DNA of 64,000 nucleotides from Bacteroidota bacterium (GTDB lineage: Bacteria > Bacteroidota > Bacteroidia > 2-12-FULL-35-15), in assembly GCA_029237775.1 (NCBI GenBank), contig JAQZBR010000005.1, positions 306,550 through 370,549 on the forward strand, written 5' to 3'. Below are positions 34,656-43,875 of the stretch, piece after piece (the stretch's first letter is position 1; every line of letters starts with the position of its first letter). Under the pieces are notes generated by a model. That model did not search any database. It was not told where the DNA came from and saw nothing but the letters and a program-made list of their open reading frames with translations. The position numbers and the translations under genes are program-made.

Positions 34656-36254
34656 ATGAATAAATTTAAAAAAATAATCTGTCTTTTCTCCATTGTTTTT
34701 ATCAGCCTGAAGGCCCTTGCCCAATACGGAGCAATGCCTCCTTTTACAATCAGCATTGAGCCTGTAACAACTGCGAATATCCAGGGTATACACTCTTTTG
34801 CTTTTGCTCAATCGGGCGACAAATGGCTTTTCATAGGAGGAAGAACAAATGGCTTACATGGTATCAACAGCAATGACGGCTTCCCTTCCGAATTTAAAAA
34901 TGACAATGTAATTGTTGTGGATACAGGCAGCTGGACATATTATTCTGCGAGCCTGAACCAGCTTCCATGGAATATTGCTGATCCGATGCGTTCCACTAAC
35001 ATGCAGTATATTCAGGACGGGAGTTATCTGTATATGGCAGGAGGATTCGGGTACGACAGCATTGCAGATATGTACGTAACATTTTCAACACTCACCGCAG
35101 TGCATATCGACAATATGATCAATGCAGTGATGAATGCGCAACCGATCAGCAGCACCATCCGGCAGATCATCGATACAAACTTGACCGTATGCGGTGGTGA
35201 ACTCGGAAAGATCGGCAATGATTTTTATTTATGTTTCGGGCATAATTTCCGGGGAACCTACGCTGATCCTCCTATTCCGATCTTTACCCAAGTATACGCT
35301 GATAAGATCACCAAATTCAATTTGAATGATAACGGCACAGCGATGAGTCTCAGTAATATATCATACCTGGTTGATACGAATAATTTTCACAGACGCGATC
35401 TGAATGTCGGACCCATTATAAAACCCAACGGAAGCATGGCGCTTGAGGCTTATGGCGGAGTGTTTAAAAAAGACCGGAACCTGCCATTCCTTGAACCGAT
35501 CACGATTTCAGCAGGCGGAACGACATCCGTAAACTTCTCATATCAGCAGGTAATGAGTCATTACACCTGCGCCAACATTCCGGTATATGATTCTGTCACA
35601 GGGAATATGTACAGCACTTTCCTTGGAGGTATTAGCCTGAACGACTATAACCCTTCAACAGGTTTGGTGGCAATGGATACACTTGTTCCTTTTATTAAGG
35701 ATGTAACAACGATGACAACCTATGCAAATGGTGTTGTTGAAGAGAAAGTTTTGCCGGTTCAGCTTCCGGGCCTTCTTGGTTCAAATGCAAAGTTCATTTT
35801 AAATAAAAACATTCCACATTATTCAAATGAAGTGATCCGTATCCGTGACCTTCCAAACACGAGAATATTAGTGGGATATATGTTTGGCGGGATACGTGCT
35901 AACCAGGGTAATTTTGGAGCGAGTGCAGCAAATGACACGATCTATCGCATCTTCATTACTCCTTCAAATATCGCTATAGGGATTGATGAATTAAGCGACA
36001 TACAAAACTCCGTTCTTTATCCTAATCCCTCAGTTCACAGCAGCACCTTATTTTTCAGTCTGAAGAATCCAGGAAAAGTTCATGTGGCACTTACTGATAT
36101 TACCGGTAAAGAATTTTTAGTAATCGCTGATAATGAATTTTCAAAAGGAAATCAATCTGTCCAGATCAATACAACAGGACTGTCTGCAGGCATATACTTT
36201 TGCAGTATAGAATCAGCTGGCGGAAAGAAGGTTTTAAAACTGGTGGTTAGATAG
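34656..36254 (+). CDS. Secreted Kelch/propeller-like protein with T9SS type A sorting domain
   Basis: A 532-residue protein when started at ATG 34656 (MNKFKKIICLFSIVFISLKALAQ is the signal peptide). A longer frame to 34560 would overlap the polX start and put 32 polar residues before the signal peptide, so it is rejected. The body has repeated WLFIGGRTNGLHG, YLYMAGGFGYDS and GELGKIGNDFYLCFGH segments, typical of a Kelch-like propeller. The C-terminal ~80 residues (VLYPNPSVHSSTLFFSL ... AGIYFCSIESAGGKKVLKLVVR) are a T9SS type A signal. Ligand unknown; probably surface-displayed. Confidence 0.85.
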   Translation: MNKFKKIICLFSIVFISLKALAQYGAMPPFTISIEPVTTANIQGIHSFAFAQSGDKWLFIGGRTNGLHGINSNDGFPSEFKNDNVIVVDTGSWTYYSASLNQLPWNIADPMRSTNMQYIQDGSYLYMAGGFGYDSIADMYVTFSTLTAVHIDNMINAVMNAQPISSTIRQIIDTNLTVCGGELGKIGNDFYLCFGHNFRGTYADPPIPIFTQVYADKITKFNLNDNGTAMSLSNISYLVDTNNFHRRDLNVGPIIKPNGSMALEAYGGVFKKDRNLPFLEPITISAGGTTSVNFSYQQVMSHYTCANIPVYDSVTGNMYSTFLGGISLNDYNPSTGLVAMDTLVPFIKDVTTMTTYANGVVEEKVLPVQLPGLLGSNAKFILNKNIPHYSNEVIRIRDLPNTRILVGYMFGGIRANQGNFGASAANDTIYRIFITPSNIAIGIDELSDIQNSVLYPNPSVHSSTLFFSLKNPGKVHVALTDITGKEFLVIADNEFSKGNQSVQINTTGLSAGIYFCSIESAGGKKVLKLVVR

Positions 36255-36400
36255 GTTGTTTAACCACTCAGGACACAAGGATTGATACCATTGGACTTAA
36301 GGAATCCCTTTAATCAATGTGCATCAAAGCGATAATCTGTGAAATCTGTGTTATCTGGGGTGAGATAAAATTTTAACTCTAAGTGAGATCAGTAAAAAAA

Positions 36401-37228
36401 TTAACCAGGCTGAACACTTCCCATCAGATACATTGCAGACATGGTAGGCTCGGGACGTCCACCGGCTTCTTCGAGTGTAACAGCAAATGCATCGGCATCC
36501 GACATGTCTCTCATCTTCTGAATAGCAAAGCCCTGATCGTTAACATTGAATACGCCTGCATCAACAGGTTTCCCATCCACCATTGCCCATAGTTGATATT
36601 GCTTGCCAAGAGGAGGAATAGGTAATTGAACGGCATCCAGAAAAACCGTCTTGCTCTCTGAATTATAAACAACCATTGCAGATGACTCGGGTGAAAGTAC
36701 CAGCCCTTTTAACATTACCATTTTACTACCCGGCTTCATCAGTACGGTAAGTGAATTCCTTTTAGCTGTAAGCTCCCCCTCCTGCTTACCTAATTCATCG
36801 GCCAGAATTTCATTCTCATTCTCCAATTGCGCGAGCTGGCTTTTTGTTTTGGCCAGCTTATCGTTCAGTGAGAACACAATTGCTGCAAGCCCGAGAAGTA
36901 ATCCCACCGAAGCCGCAATCGTATAACGAAGTAATTTTTCGCTACGACTGAGAGAACCGATATTTACAATTTTACTTTTAGAGCCTGAAGTATCTTTCTT
37001 GTCAAACATGTGAGATGCGATTTTATGTTTCAGTCCATCAGAAGGAGCATTCACACCCGATTCAGCATAAGCGATCAAGGAAGCTTCCACGGCTTCTATT
37101 TCCGCTTTAACTTCCGGATAAGCTTTCTCCATTCTTTGCACAAGTGCAATCTCCTCCGCTGAAGCTGTTCCTGAAATATAGCTTTCGATTATTCCTGATG
37201 ATATGAATTCGTTAACGTCCAATTTCAC
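36401..37228 (-). CDS. RskA-type anti-sigma factor
   Basis: A 275-residue membrane protein starting at GTG 37228, directly after the sigma factor's TAA. The cytoplasmic N terminus (VNEFISSGIIESYISGTASAEEIALVQRM) matches the zinc-less anti-sigma domain. A membrane segment follows at about 100-122 (AASVGLLLGLAAIVFSL), then a coiled coil (LAKTKSQLAQLENENEILADELGKQ) and the extracytoplasmic RskA domain (LWAMVDGKPVDAGVF; FAVTLEEAGGRPEPT). It should bind and restrain the ECF sigma factor encoded just upstream until released by an envelope signal. Confidence 0.9.
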   Translation of the reverse strand: MKLDVNEFISSGIIESYISGTASAEEIALVQRMEKAYPEVKAEIEAVEASLIAYAESGVNAPSDGLKHKIASHMFDKKDTSGSKSKIVNIGSLSRSEKLLRYTIAASVGLLLGLAAIVFSLNDKLAKTKSQLAQLENENEILADELGKQEGELTAKRNSLTVLMKPGSKMVMLKGLVLSPESSAMVVYNSESKTVFLDAVQLPIPPLGKQYQLWAMVDGKPVDAGVFNVNDQGFAIQKMRDMSDADAFAVTLEEAGGRPEPTMSAMYLMGSVQPG

Positions 37229-37771
37229 TTAAATTAATTTTCGCAGAACCATTATAGCGGCACGCATTCTCGTTTTTACGGTACCAAGCGGTATGTTCAA
37301 ACGCTGTGCGATCTCATCCTGGGTATAGCCTTTATAGTAAGCAAGATCGATCAGGATTTTCTGTTCATCCTTTAAACTACCAACAATCGCTTTGATTCCA
37401 ATCCCATCGATATTGGTTTCCACATTATTTGAAAGGTTGCTCTCATGAACGTTATTATCGTTCCGCTGGATTTTTTCATCCATTTTATTCTGCTTCGAGC
37501 GCAGATAATCAATGGATGTATTGCGTGCAATATTGAGCATCCAGGTATATAAGCGGCCTTTTGAAGCATCGTACATAAGCCTGTTGTTCCAGATCTTTAT
37601 AAAAGCATCCTGGAGAACATCCTCAGATATTTCTTCATCTGCAATATTCTTTCTGATCACACCAAGCAAAGCTCTTGAGTAATTATCATAAAGCACAGAA
37701 AATGCCTGTCTGTTGCTCTCTTTAAGCATTTCCACCAGTTGTTCCTCGCTGTATTTTACTTTTGTGATCAT
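37229..37771 (-). CDS. ECF RNA polymerase sigma factor
   Basis: A 180-residue sigma-70 family ECF factor. Region 2 covers FSVLYDNYSRALLGVIRKN and DVLQDAFIKIWNN ... RLYTWMLNIARNTSIDYLRS (about 20-95). Region 4 has the helix-turn-helix YYKGYTQDEIAQRLNIPLG (about 145-163). Together with the GTG-coupled RskA gene it forms a sigma/anti-sigma switch of the SigK type. The targets are not visible. The gene upstream on the same strand, a T9SS sugar dehydrogenase, is separated by a strong terminator. Confidence 0.93.
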   Translation of the reverse strand: MITKVKYSEEQLVEMLKESNRQAFSVLYDNYSRALLGVIRKNIADEEISEDVLQDAFIKIWNNRLMYDASKGRLYTWMLNIARNTSIDYLRSKQNKMDEKIQRNDNNVHESNLSNNVETNIDGIGIKAIVGSLKDEQKILIDLAYYKGYTQDEIAQRLNIPLGTVKTRMRAAIMVLRKLI

Positions 37772-37811
37772 AAATCGATTTGCGATTCAAAGAAACAATT
37801 TTTTTCCCGTT

Positions 37812-37842
37812 AAAAAAAATGCCCTCCGGTCTGGAAGGCATT
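37812..37842 (-). terminator. Terminator of the sugar dehydrogenase gene
   Basis: Stem AATGCC/GGCATT (37819-37824 with 37837-37842) extended by TCC/GGA after one mismatch, followed on the minus strand by eight T. Confidence 0.85.
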
Positions 37843-37862
37843 CTGTAAAGCTTATTAAAGTT

Positions 37863-39377
37863 TTATTTAACGATCATCATTCGTTTGGTTGCATTGTAAA
37901 CAACTTTGTTATTCTGCTTCACCTGAATTTTGTAGAAATACGAGCCTTGAGCGAATTTATCAAGTCCCGCCATTTCAACAGTGTGATCTCCCGGCTCAAC
38001 TGCAGTGTTTAAAATACTTTTCACTTTTCTTCCTGTCACATCAAACAACTCGATGGAAACATCAGATGCATCTGAAACAGAGTAGTCGATCTGTGTAGCA
38101 CCTGTAGTTGGATTTGGATAATTCTGTCCGAGGCGGTTAGGGCTTTTTTCATTCCCTGCTATTCCAGCAAGTGATGCATGACAGATTCTAAAGATCGTTC
38201 CTGTAGTTGTATATCCGCCTTTCATAGCGTAAATACAACCATCAGCACCCTGACGGATCGTTGTAAGGCCTTCTGCCCCTGCAACCACGTCTGCAAAGGT
38301 CACTTTTGAAGTTACGATATCATAATTCGGTGCATTGCCCATTGTAAGGTCATACAATCTACCATAATCGTTATCAGCAACCAGGATATGATTATTAAAT
38401 TCCGGCATAGCAGTTCCTGAATAATACAAGCATCCTGTCAGTGCCGGAAGAGGCGCACCCCATGTTGCAATCGGAGCAACCATTCCGGGTTCTGTACAAA
38501 GCTGAGTAGTTGACGAATTTTCGTAAAGGCCTTCACAGTGATTCCAGCCATAGTTACCTCCTTTGTGAATTACATTGAACTCATCCCATGTTGTTAAACC
38601 GTTTTCAGCAAGATATAGCGAATCAGTCACAGGATTCACACACATCCCGAACATGTTCCTGTGTCCGTATGACCAAATACGGTCATCTTTTCCAGTTGCA
38701 GGATTTCCGTCATCATAAAAAGGATTGTCGGTTGGAATAGTTCCATCCGTGTTGATTCGCAGGATCTTTCCGTAAGGCTTGTTGAGCATCTGTCCGAAAT
38801 TGGCACCCGCAGTAGTATCCTGTTGATTGTGATACATCTCGCCAACGCAGATGTAAAGCTTATCCGGCTGTGAAGGACGGAAGCGGATCATACCTGCGTA
38901 ATGATAAGGCTGAGGAGTAAAGCCCAATGTATTCAGATTAAGGCTCAGGATAGTAGTTGGGTTGGTACCAACATTCGAGCTTTCAAACCAACGTACCACG
39001 CGGATCTGATTTGCTGTTCCGTATTTATAAACATAGAAGGCATACACAAAATGATTTGTTGTAAAGTTGGGATCGATAGCTATACCCAGTAACCCTCTTT
39101 CACCACCAACAGTAACGGAATCAGTAACATTTGCGAATGTTGCCAGAAAGGTTCCTGCAGGACTGTAAACCTGAATCTTAGCATTAACAGGAGTTCCCGT
39201 GTAACCACCTTTCTGAGTAACAAAATAACGACCATCAGGAGCCCAGTCGAAATCCACAGGATAAGACAAGCCTGAAACAATAGTAGTTTGTGAATAGGTA
39301 GAAGGCAGAGTTTGCGCTTCCAGTTTACCGATGCATATTAACGAGATACAAAGGATAAAAGGTAAGATTTTTCTCAT
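37863..39377 (-). CDS. Secreted PQQ-dependent sugar (glucose/sorbosone) dehydrogenase-like with T9SS type A tail
   Basis: A 504-residue protein. The signal peptide ends near GKLEAQ. The six-bladed soluble-GDH/Hedgehog-interacting-like propeller is recognised by VDFDWAPDGRYFVTQKGG, GERGLLGIAIDPNF, YHYAGMIRFRPSQPDKLYICVGE, GHRNMFGMCVNP and NYGWNHCEGLYE. The C-terminal ~85 residues (NRLGQNYPNPTTGATQIDYSV ... FYKIQVKQNNKVVYNATKRMMIVK) are a T9SS type A domain. PQQ- and Ca-binding residues cannot be confirmed without alignment. Role: oxidation of a sugar or sugar-like alcohol outside the cell. Confidence 0.9.
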   Translation of the reverse strand: MRKILPFILCISLICIGKLEAQTLPSTYSQTTIVSGLSYPVDFDWAPDGRYFVTQKGGYTGTPVNAKIQVYSPAGTFLATFANVTDSVTVGGERGLLGIAIDPNFTTNHFVYAFYVYKYGTANQIRVVRWFESSNVGTNPTTILSLNLNTLGFTPQPYHYAGMIRFRPSQPDKLYICVGEMYHNQQDTTAGANFGQMLNKPYGKILRINTDGTIPTDNPFYDDGNPATGKDDRIWSYGHRNMFGMCVNPVTDSLYLAENGLTTWDEFNVIHKGGNYGWNHCEGLYENSSTTQLCTEPGMVAPIATWGAPLPALTGCLYYSGTAMPEFNNHILVADNDYGRLYDLTMGNAPNYDIVTSKVTFADVVAGAEGLTTIRQGADGCIYAMKGGYTTTGTIFRICHASLAGIAGNEKSPNRLGQNYPNPTTGATQIDYSVSDASDVSIELFDVTGRKVKSILNTAVEPGDHTVEMAGLDKFAQGSYFYKIQVKQNNKVVYNATKRMMIVK

Positions 39378-39455
39378 GATAGAAATGTGTGATAGAAATG
39401 TTTTAACAAATGTAACAAAATCAAATTATCAAACAAGTTGGTGATCGAATATGGC

Positions 39456-39463
39456 TATATTTG
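39456..39463 (+). promoter_or_regulatory. Candidate -7 box immediately before folK
   Basis: TATATTTG, full match to TAnnTTTG, ends one base before the first ATG (39465). If used, transcription would begin near the second ATG (39468), giving a leaderless message. Confidence 0.25.
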
Positions 39464-39464
39464 A

Positions 39465-39962
39465 ATGATGAATATCGCATATTTAACACTCGGAGGAAAT
39501 ATCGGTGACAGGCTGAAGAACCTGGAAACAGCAAGAGAAGCCATTACAATTTCGGTTGGGAACATCACAAAAAAATCGGATGTCTTCATCACTGCAGCCT
39601 GGGGAAATACTAATCAGCCTGAATTTTACAACCAGGCTCTTGAAGTGCAAACTCAATTAAGTCCTTCTGCCCTGCTTGAAGAGCTTTTAAAGATTGAAGC
39701 AGCGAACGGCAGAATTCGTACGAGCCAAAAATGGACTGAGCGAACCATCGACATCGACATCCTTTTTTACAATGATGAAGTAATTTCGGAACCGCATTTA
39801 CATATTCCTCATCCACACCTGGAAGAAAGGAAATTTGTCCTTGCTCCGCTTGCTCAGATCGCGGGAGATTACACCCACCCACGAACCAAAAAAAATGTAA
39901 GTGACCTTCTGCGTGACTGTAAAGACCAATCAGCCATAGCTATCATTGAATCAACCGTATGA
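39465..39962 (+). CDS. folK: 6-hydroxymethyl-7,8-dihydropterin pyrophosphokinase (HPPK)
   Basis: A 165-residue folate enzyme that transfers pyrophosphate from ATP to 6-hydroxymethyl-dihydropterin. The start (AYLTLGGNIGDR), the EVQTQLSPSALLEELLKIE segment and the metal/ATP signature RTIDIDILFYND (about 96-107) with HIPHPHLEERKFVL behind it are all typical. Two adjacent ATG codons (39465, 39468) are possible starts. The last 4 bp (ATGA) overlap the deoxynucleoside kinase; in some Bacteroidota, as I recall, the two are fused into one protein. Confidence 0.93.
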   Translation: MMNIAYLTLGGNIGDRLKNLETAREAITISVGNITKKSDVFITAAWGNTNQPEFYNQALEVQTQLSPSALLEELLKIEAANGRIRTSQKWTERTIDIDILFYNDEVISEPHLHIPHPHLEERKFVLAPLAQIAGDYTHPRTKKNVSDLLRDCKDQSAIAIIESTV

Positions 39963-40606
39963 AGTTAAAGCAGGACCTTTACAATTTCATTGTCATAGAA
40001 GGAAATATTGGTGCAGGAAAAACTACGCTTGCAACCAGGATGGCAGAAGATACCAATGCAAGGCTGATCCTCGAACAGTTTGCAGATAATCCTTTCCTGC
40101 CAAAGTTCTATGAGAACCGTGAGAAGTACGCCTTTCCGCTTGAGATGTCTTTTCTGGCAGAGCGATACCGGCAGTTAAAGGAAGAATTGGGTAAGCAGGA
40201 CCTTTTTCAGCCAAAGATGATCTCGGATTATTACTTCCTGAAATCGCTCATCTTTGCGAAAGCCAACCTGAATGATGCGGAATATGAGCTTTACACGCGT
40301 TTGTTCCATATCATAAACGATTCGCTTCCAAAGCCGGATCTGTTTGTATACTTGTATCACAGCACTCCACAGCTGCTTCTAAATATAAAAAAAAGAGGAA
40401 GGCCATACGAACAAAATATAACCGCTGAATATCTGAATGAGATACAAGATGCTTACTTCGATTTTTTGAAACAACTGGGTGAACAGCGTATTCTTATCAT
40501 TGATGTAAACGCATTTGATTTTGCCCAGAGTGAGGAACATTATTCCCACATTTCCGGAATTATCAATTCGCCCTACAATGCAGGTATTACAAGGGTAACA
40601 TTGTGA
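39959..40606 (+). CDS. Deoxynucleoside kinase (second of two)
   Basis: A 215-residue dNK-family kinase with P-loop GNIGAGKTT (15-23), LEQFADNPFLPKFY, DYYFLKSLIFA in place of the DRS-like motif, and lid segment KKRGRPYEQNI. It overlaps folK by 4 bp and is surely translated with it. The substrate segments differ clearly from the paralogue at 29133..29759, which points to different nucleoside preference. Confidence 0.9.
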   Translation: MKLKQDLYNFIVIEGNIGAGKTTLATRMAEDTNARLILEQFADNPFLPKFYENREKYAFPLEMSFLAERYRQLKEELGKQDLFQPKMISDYYFLKSLIFAKANLNDAEYELYTRLFHIINDSLPKPDLFVYLYHSTPQLLLNIKKRGRPYEQNITAEYLNEIQDAYFDFLKQLGEQRILIIDVNAFDFAQSEEHYSHISGIINSPYNAGITRVTL

Positions 40607-40674
40607 TCATGCATGGTATGTTTGTTTTAGCGGACGATAAATGAATAAAAACTTTCATTATTTGAAAATTTAAT

Positions 40675-40682
40675 TATTTTTG
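40675..40682 (+). promoter_or_regulatory. Candidate -7 box of the abundant lipoprotein gene
   Basis: TATTTTTG, full match to TAnnTTTG, 70 bases before ATG 40753; a weak TTTC lies 18 bases upstream. A long AT-rich, A-rich leader follows, typical of strongly expressed Bacteroidota genes. Confidence 0.45.
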
Positions 40683-40752
40683 CACCCTATATAGTACGAT
40701 ATTTTAATAACCACAAAAATTAAAAACGATACGAACTAACTAAATTCAACAA

Positions 40753-42495
40753 ATGAAAAATCAATCTTTACAAACATTAGGTTTAGCTGTGATTACAGCA
40801 GTAGCATTGACCTCTTGTACTGGACTGGGTAAATTGGTGAAGAATGCCGATAAGATTACCTACAAAGTTACACCGGATCCAATGGAAATGCATGGAGACA
40901 GTATTACTGTTAACATTGCAGGAACATACCCTGCAAAAGTATTCCCTAAGAAGGCTACTGTAACAACTACACCTGTTATTAAATACAATGGTGGAGAGAA
41001 AGCTTTAAAACCTGTTATTTTAGTAGGTGAAAAAGTGACTGATGCTGCAAAAGGCTCAACAATGATCTCTAACAGTAAAGGTGGAAATTTCTCTTACACT
41101 GATAAAGTTGCATACACACCGGAAATGAAAGTGGCTACACTTGAAATTAAAGCAGGTGGTGCGGTAAAGAAAAAAACCAAAGAGCTTCCTAACAAAAAAG
41201 TGGCTGATGGAACTATCATCACTCCACTATTGGTTAAAGCTGACGATAAAGCGATCGTAGGAAAAGACAACTTCCAGAAAGTTGTTCCTCACACTGAAAT
41301 GGCTCAGATCTTTTTCGTGATCAACCAATCTCAGGTACGTGGCTCAGAATTGAACAGCGCTGAAGTAAAGGCATTAAAGTCTTACATCAGCACTTCGATC
41401 ATGAATCCGAACATCGCGTTCAAAAACATGAACATCTCTGCTTACGCATCTCCGGATGGTGAGTTAACTCTGAATGCTAATCTTGCTGAGAACCGCGCTA
41501 AAGAATCTAAAAAAGCTTTCATGGCAATGTTCAAAGATAAAAAGATGAAACTTGAAGCAGGACAAAAAGACGAGTTCTACAACATCGTTACAACTGCTGA
41601 AGATTGGGATGGTTTCAAAAAAGCAATGGAAGCTTCTTCTATCGCTGACAAAGACCTTATCTTACGCGTTCTTACAATGTATCCTGACGGAGAAACACGC
41701 GAGAAAGAAATCAAGAACTTAGCTAAGACTTACACTGAGGTTGCTGATAAGATCCTTCCTAAATTGAGAAGATCTGTTATGACTTTAAATGTTGATGTTA
41801 ACAGCCGTACAGATGAGCAGATCACTAAATTAGCTGCTTCAGCTCCTGACAGCTTATCAGTGGAAGAGATCCTTTATGCTGCTACATTAACTCAGGACAT
41901 CAACACTAAATTAGATATCTACAAAAAAGCAGAAGCGAAATACGCTAATGACTGGAGAACATCTAACAACGTTGGAATGGTTTACTTAATGCAGAACAAA
42001 TTGAATGATGCTGAAGCACAATTCAAAAAAGCTGATGCATTGATGGCAAACAATCCGGTTGTAAAAAACAACTTAGGTATTGTTGCACGCTGGAAAGGTG
42101 ATCGCAAAGCTGCTATGGAAATGTACAAATCAGCTTCTGCTGCTGGTCCGGATGTAACTTACAACATGGGAATCATCGAAATTCAGAACGGTAACTACGC
42201 AGCTGCTGTTGCTGATTTCGGAAGCGCAAACACTTTCAATGCTGGTTTAGCTAAATTATTGAATGGTAACCCTGAAGGTGCTATGTCAACTGTTGATGCT
42301 TCACCTGAAAAAGATGCTGCATTGTCATTCTATCTGAAAGCTATCGCTGGTGCACGCCAGGGTAAAGCTGATGTTATGTCTAACAACCTTAAAGCTGCTA
42401 TCCAAAAGGATGCTTCTTTCAAGCAAATGGCTAAAGATGATGCTGAGTTCATTAAATTCCGCGATAACGCAGATTTTAAAGCTGCTACTAACTAA
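40753..42495 (+). CDS. Abundant lipoprotein with OmpA-like and TPR regions
   Basis: A 580-residue protein with a lipoprotein signal (lipobox LTSC, Cys22). Residues ~190-260 resemble an OmpA-like peptidoglycan-associated fold (FFVINQSQVRGSELNSAEVKAL; ISAYASPDGELTLNANLAENRA), interrupted by a helical insertion, and ~380-530 are TPR-like (WRTSNNVGMVYLMQNKLNDAEAQFKKA). Codon use is distinctly biased (repeated use of GCT, AAA, GGT, CTT/TTA) compared with its neighbours, which marks a highly expressed protein. It has its own promoter-like box and a strong terminator. Probable role: an abundant outer-membrane-to-wall linking lipoprotein; not certain. Confidence 0.8.
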   Translation: MKNQSLQTLGLAVITAVALTSCTGLGKLVKNADKITYKVTPDPMEMHGDSITVNIAGTYPAKVFPKKATVTTTPVIKYNGGEKALKPVILVGEKVTDAAKGSTMISNSKGGNFSYTDKVAYTPEMKVATLEIKAGGAVKKKTKELPNKKVADGTIITPLLVKADDKAIVGKDNFQKVVPHTEMAQIFFVINQSQVRGSELNSAEVKALKSYISTSIMNPNIAFKNMNISAYASPDGELTLNANLAENRAKESKKAFMAMFKDKKMKLEAGQKDEFYNIVTTAEDWDGFKKAMEASSIADKDLILRVLTMYPDGETREKEIKNLAKTYTEVADKILPKLRRSVMTLNVDVNSRTDEQITKLAASAPDSLSVEEILYAATLTQDINTKLDIYKKAEAKYANDWRTSNNVGMVYLMQNKLNDAEAQFKKADALMANNPVVKNNLGIVARWKGDRKAAMEMYKSASAAGPDVTYNMGIIEIQNGNYAAAVADFGSANTFNAGLAKLLNGNPEGAMSTVDASPEKDAALSFYLKAIAGARQGKADVMSNNLKAAIQKDASFKQMAKDDAEFIKFRDNADFKAATN

Positions 42496-42514
42496 GAATA
42501 AATATACTTACAGA

Positions 42515-42546
42515 AAAACGCCCTCCGGTTCGTGGGGCGTTTTTTT
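42515..42546 (+). terminator. Terminator of the abundant lipoprotein gene
   Basis: Stem 42515-42523 with 42535-42543 (AAAACGCCC/GGGCGTTTT), followed by further T. It lies 19 bp past the stop. Confidence 0.9.
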
Positions 42547-42618
42547 GTTTATAGCCCTGTCCGTTTGGATATGGGCGTTATTTTACTAAATTTGTAATAA
42601 CAGAACAATCAGGTGAAA

Positions 42619-43260
42619 ATGCAGCTACGATTTACTTTTCTCCTTACCATATTCTTTTTCGCAACTCAATTACATGCGCAGAGTTCAGGCGCGGCAAGGA
42701 AAGTTATGACTGCGGCAGACTCTGCCAGGGCTAAGGAATATTATCTTGAACTTCGTGGTTATGTGCGACAACTAAAAGGCTCAGAGAATGAGAAAGCAAA
42801 CGAGATCAAACCTTTGGACAGCGTGCTGATCACCATCTACTCCGGTGAGATTCCTTATTCTGAACTATGGACGAATAAAAAAGGAAAGTGCGAATTTAAA
42901 CTCCCCCTGGATAAAAGCTTCCGGATTGATATTGCAAGAAAAGGCTTTGTGACGAAGAGTATTCTGGTAGTTACTAAAGTACCAAATGAACAGAAGGACA
43001 TTTTTAATTTCAGCTTTGATGTTGATCTGTTTGAATCCGTTAAAGGGCTTGATGTTTCTGTGCTTCAGAACCCGATCGCGAAAGTGAGTTACAACCTGGC
43101 AACAGAGGGATTTGCCTATGATGTGGCGTATACGAGCAAGGTGAATGCCGACCTTAAGAAAATGTATAAAAATTATTATAAGCTTCAGCAGATTGCCAAT
43201 GATAGCACTCTTTATGGTGTTGATTCAACCAACGATAAGGCCATAAAAAAACCGAAATGA
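42619..43260 (+). CDS. Secreted protein with a carboxypeptidase-regulatory-like domain, unknown function
   Basis: A 213-residue protein started at ATG 42619 (an upstream GTG would add two residues). The signal peptide ends near LHAQ. A beta-sandwich-like segment ([30 protein letters not shown], then [17 protein letters not shown]) resembles the CarboxypepD_reg/transthyretin-like fold that often starts Bacteroidota surface proteins. The rest is charged and helical. It follows the abundant lipoprotein gene after a terminator and ends one base before the convergent TrmH gene. Confidence 0.72.
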   Translation: MQLRFTFLLTIFFFATQLHAQSSGAARKVMTAADSARAKEYYLELRGYVRQLKGSENEKANEIKPLDSVLITIYSGEIPYSELWTNKKGKCEFKLPLDKSFRIDIARKGFVTKSILVVTKVPNEQKDIFNFSFDVDLFESVKGLDVSVLQNPIAKVSYNLATEGFAYDVAYTSKVNADLKKMYKNYYKLQQIANDSTLYGVDSTNDKAIKKPK

Positions 43261-43261
43261 T

Positions 43262-43789
43262 CTATCTGATCTTCAGATAAAGATCCCACATTACAATCCC
43301 TACACTCACTGCAATATTTAATGAATGCTTTGTGCCTACCTGAGGGATCTCGATCACGTCTGTGCTCGCATCAATCACTTCCTGCTGAACACCTTTCACC
43401 TCATTGCCAAAAATGATCGCGATCTTTTGTTTCCTTGCTGGCATAAAATTATTCAACATGATAGCTGATTCAGCCTGCTCAATGGCATACACAAGGTAAC
43501 CGTCATTCTTCAATTCATTCACCGCATCAAGGGTGCTGTCGAGGTATTTCCAAGCAACGCTTTCGGTTGCGCCTAAGGCTGTTTTTTGAATCTCTTTATG
43601 CGGTGGCTGCCCTGTTATACCACACAGGTAAACCCCTTCAATGAGAAAAGCATCAGCGGTACGAAAAACAGAGCCTACATTGTTAAGACTTCGTACATTA
43701 TCTAGAACAATTACAATAGGAGTTTTGGATGACGACTTAAATTCATCAACTGACTTTCTCTGCAATTCAGCATTCTGTAATTTTCGCAT
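43262..43789 (-). CDS. TrmH/SpoU-family RNA 2'-O-methyltransferase
   Basis: A 175-residue SPOUT methyltransferase. The three knot motifs are present: LDNVRSLNNVGSVFRTADAF (1), IAIIFGNEVKGVQQEVIDAS (2) and IEIPQVGTKHSLNIAVSVGI (3). It methylates ribose in tRNA or rRNA using SAM; the short length without an N-terminal L30-like domain suggests tRNA as target. It is convergent with the gene before it, with a single base between the stops. Confidence 0.92.
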   Translation of the reverse strand: MRKLQNAELQRKSVDEFKSSSKTPIVIVLDNVRSLNNVGSVFRTADAFLIEGVYLCGITGQPPHKEIQKTALGATESVAWKYLDSTLDAVNELKNDGYLVYAIEQAESAIMLNNFMPARKQKIAIIFGNEVKGVQQEVIDASTDVIEIPQVGTKHSLNIAVSVGIVMWDLYLKIR

Positions 43790-43875
43790 TCATATTTTTT
43801 AAGAGTACCAAAGTAAGATAATTATCAGCAATCCGGAAGTCTTACAAAGGGAATAGTTAATTTAGCTTCTACGTG

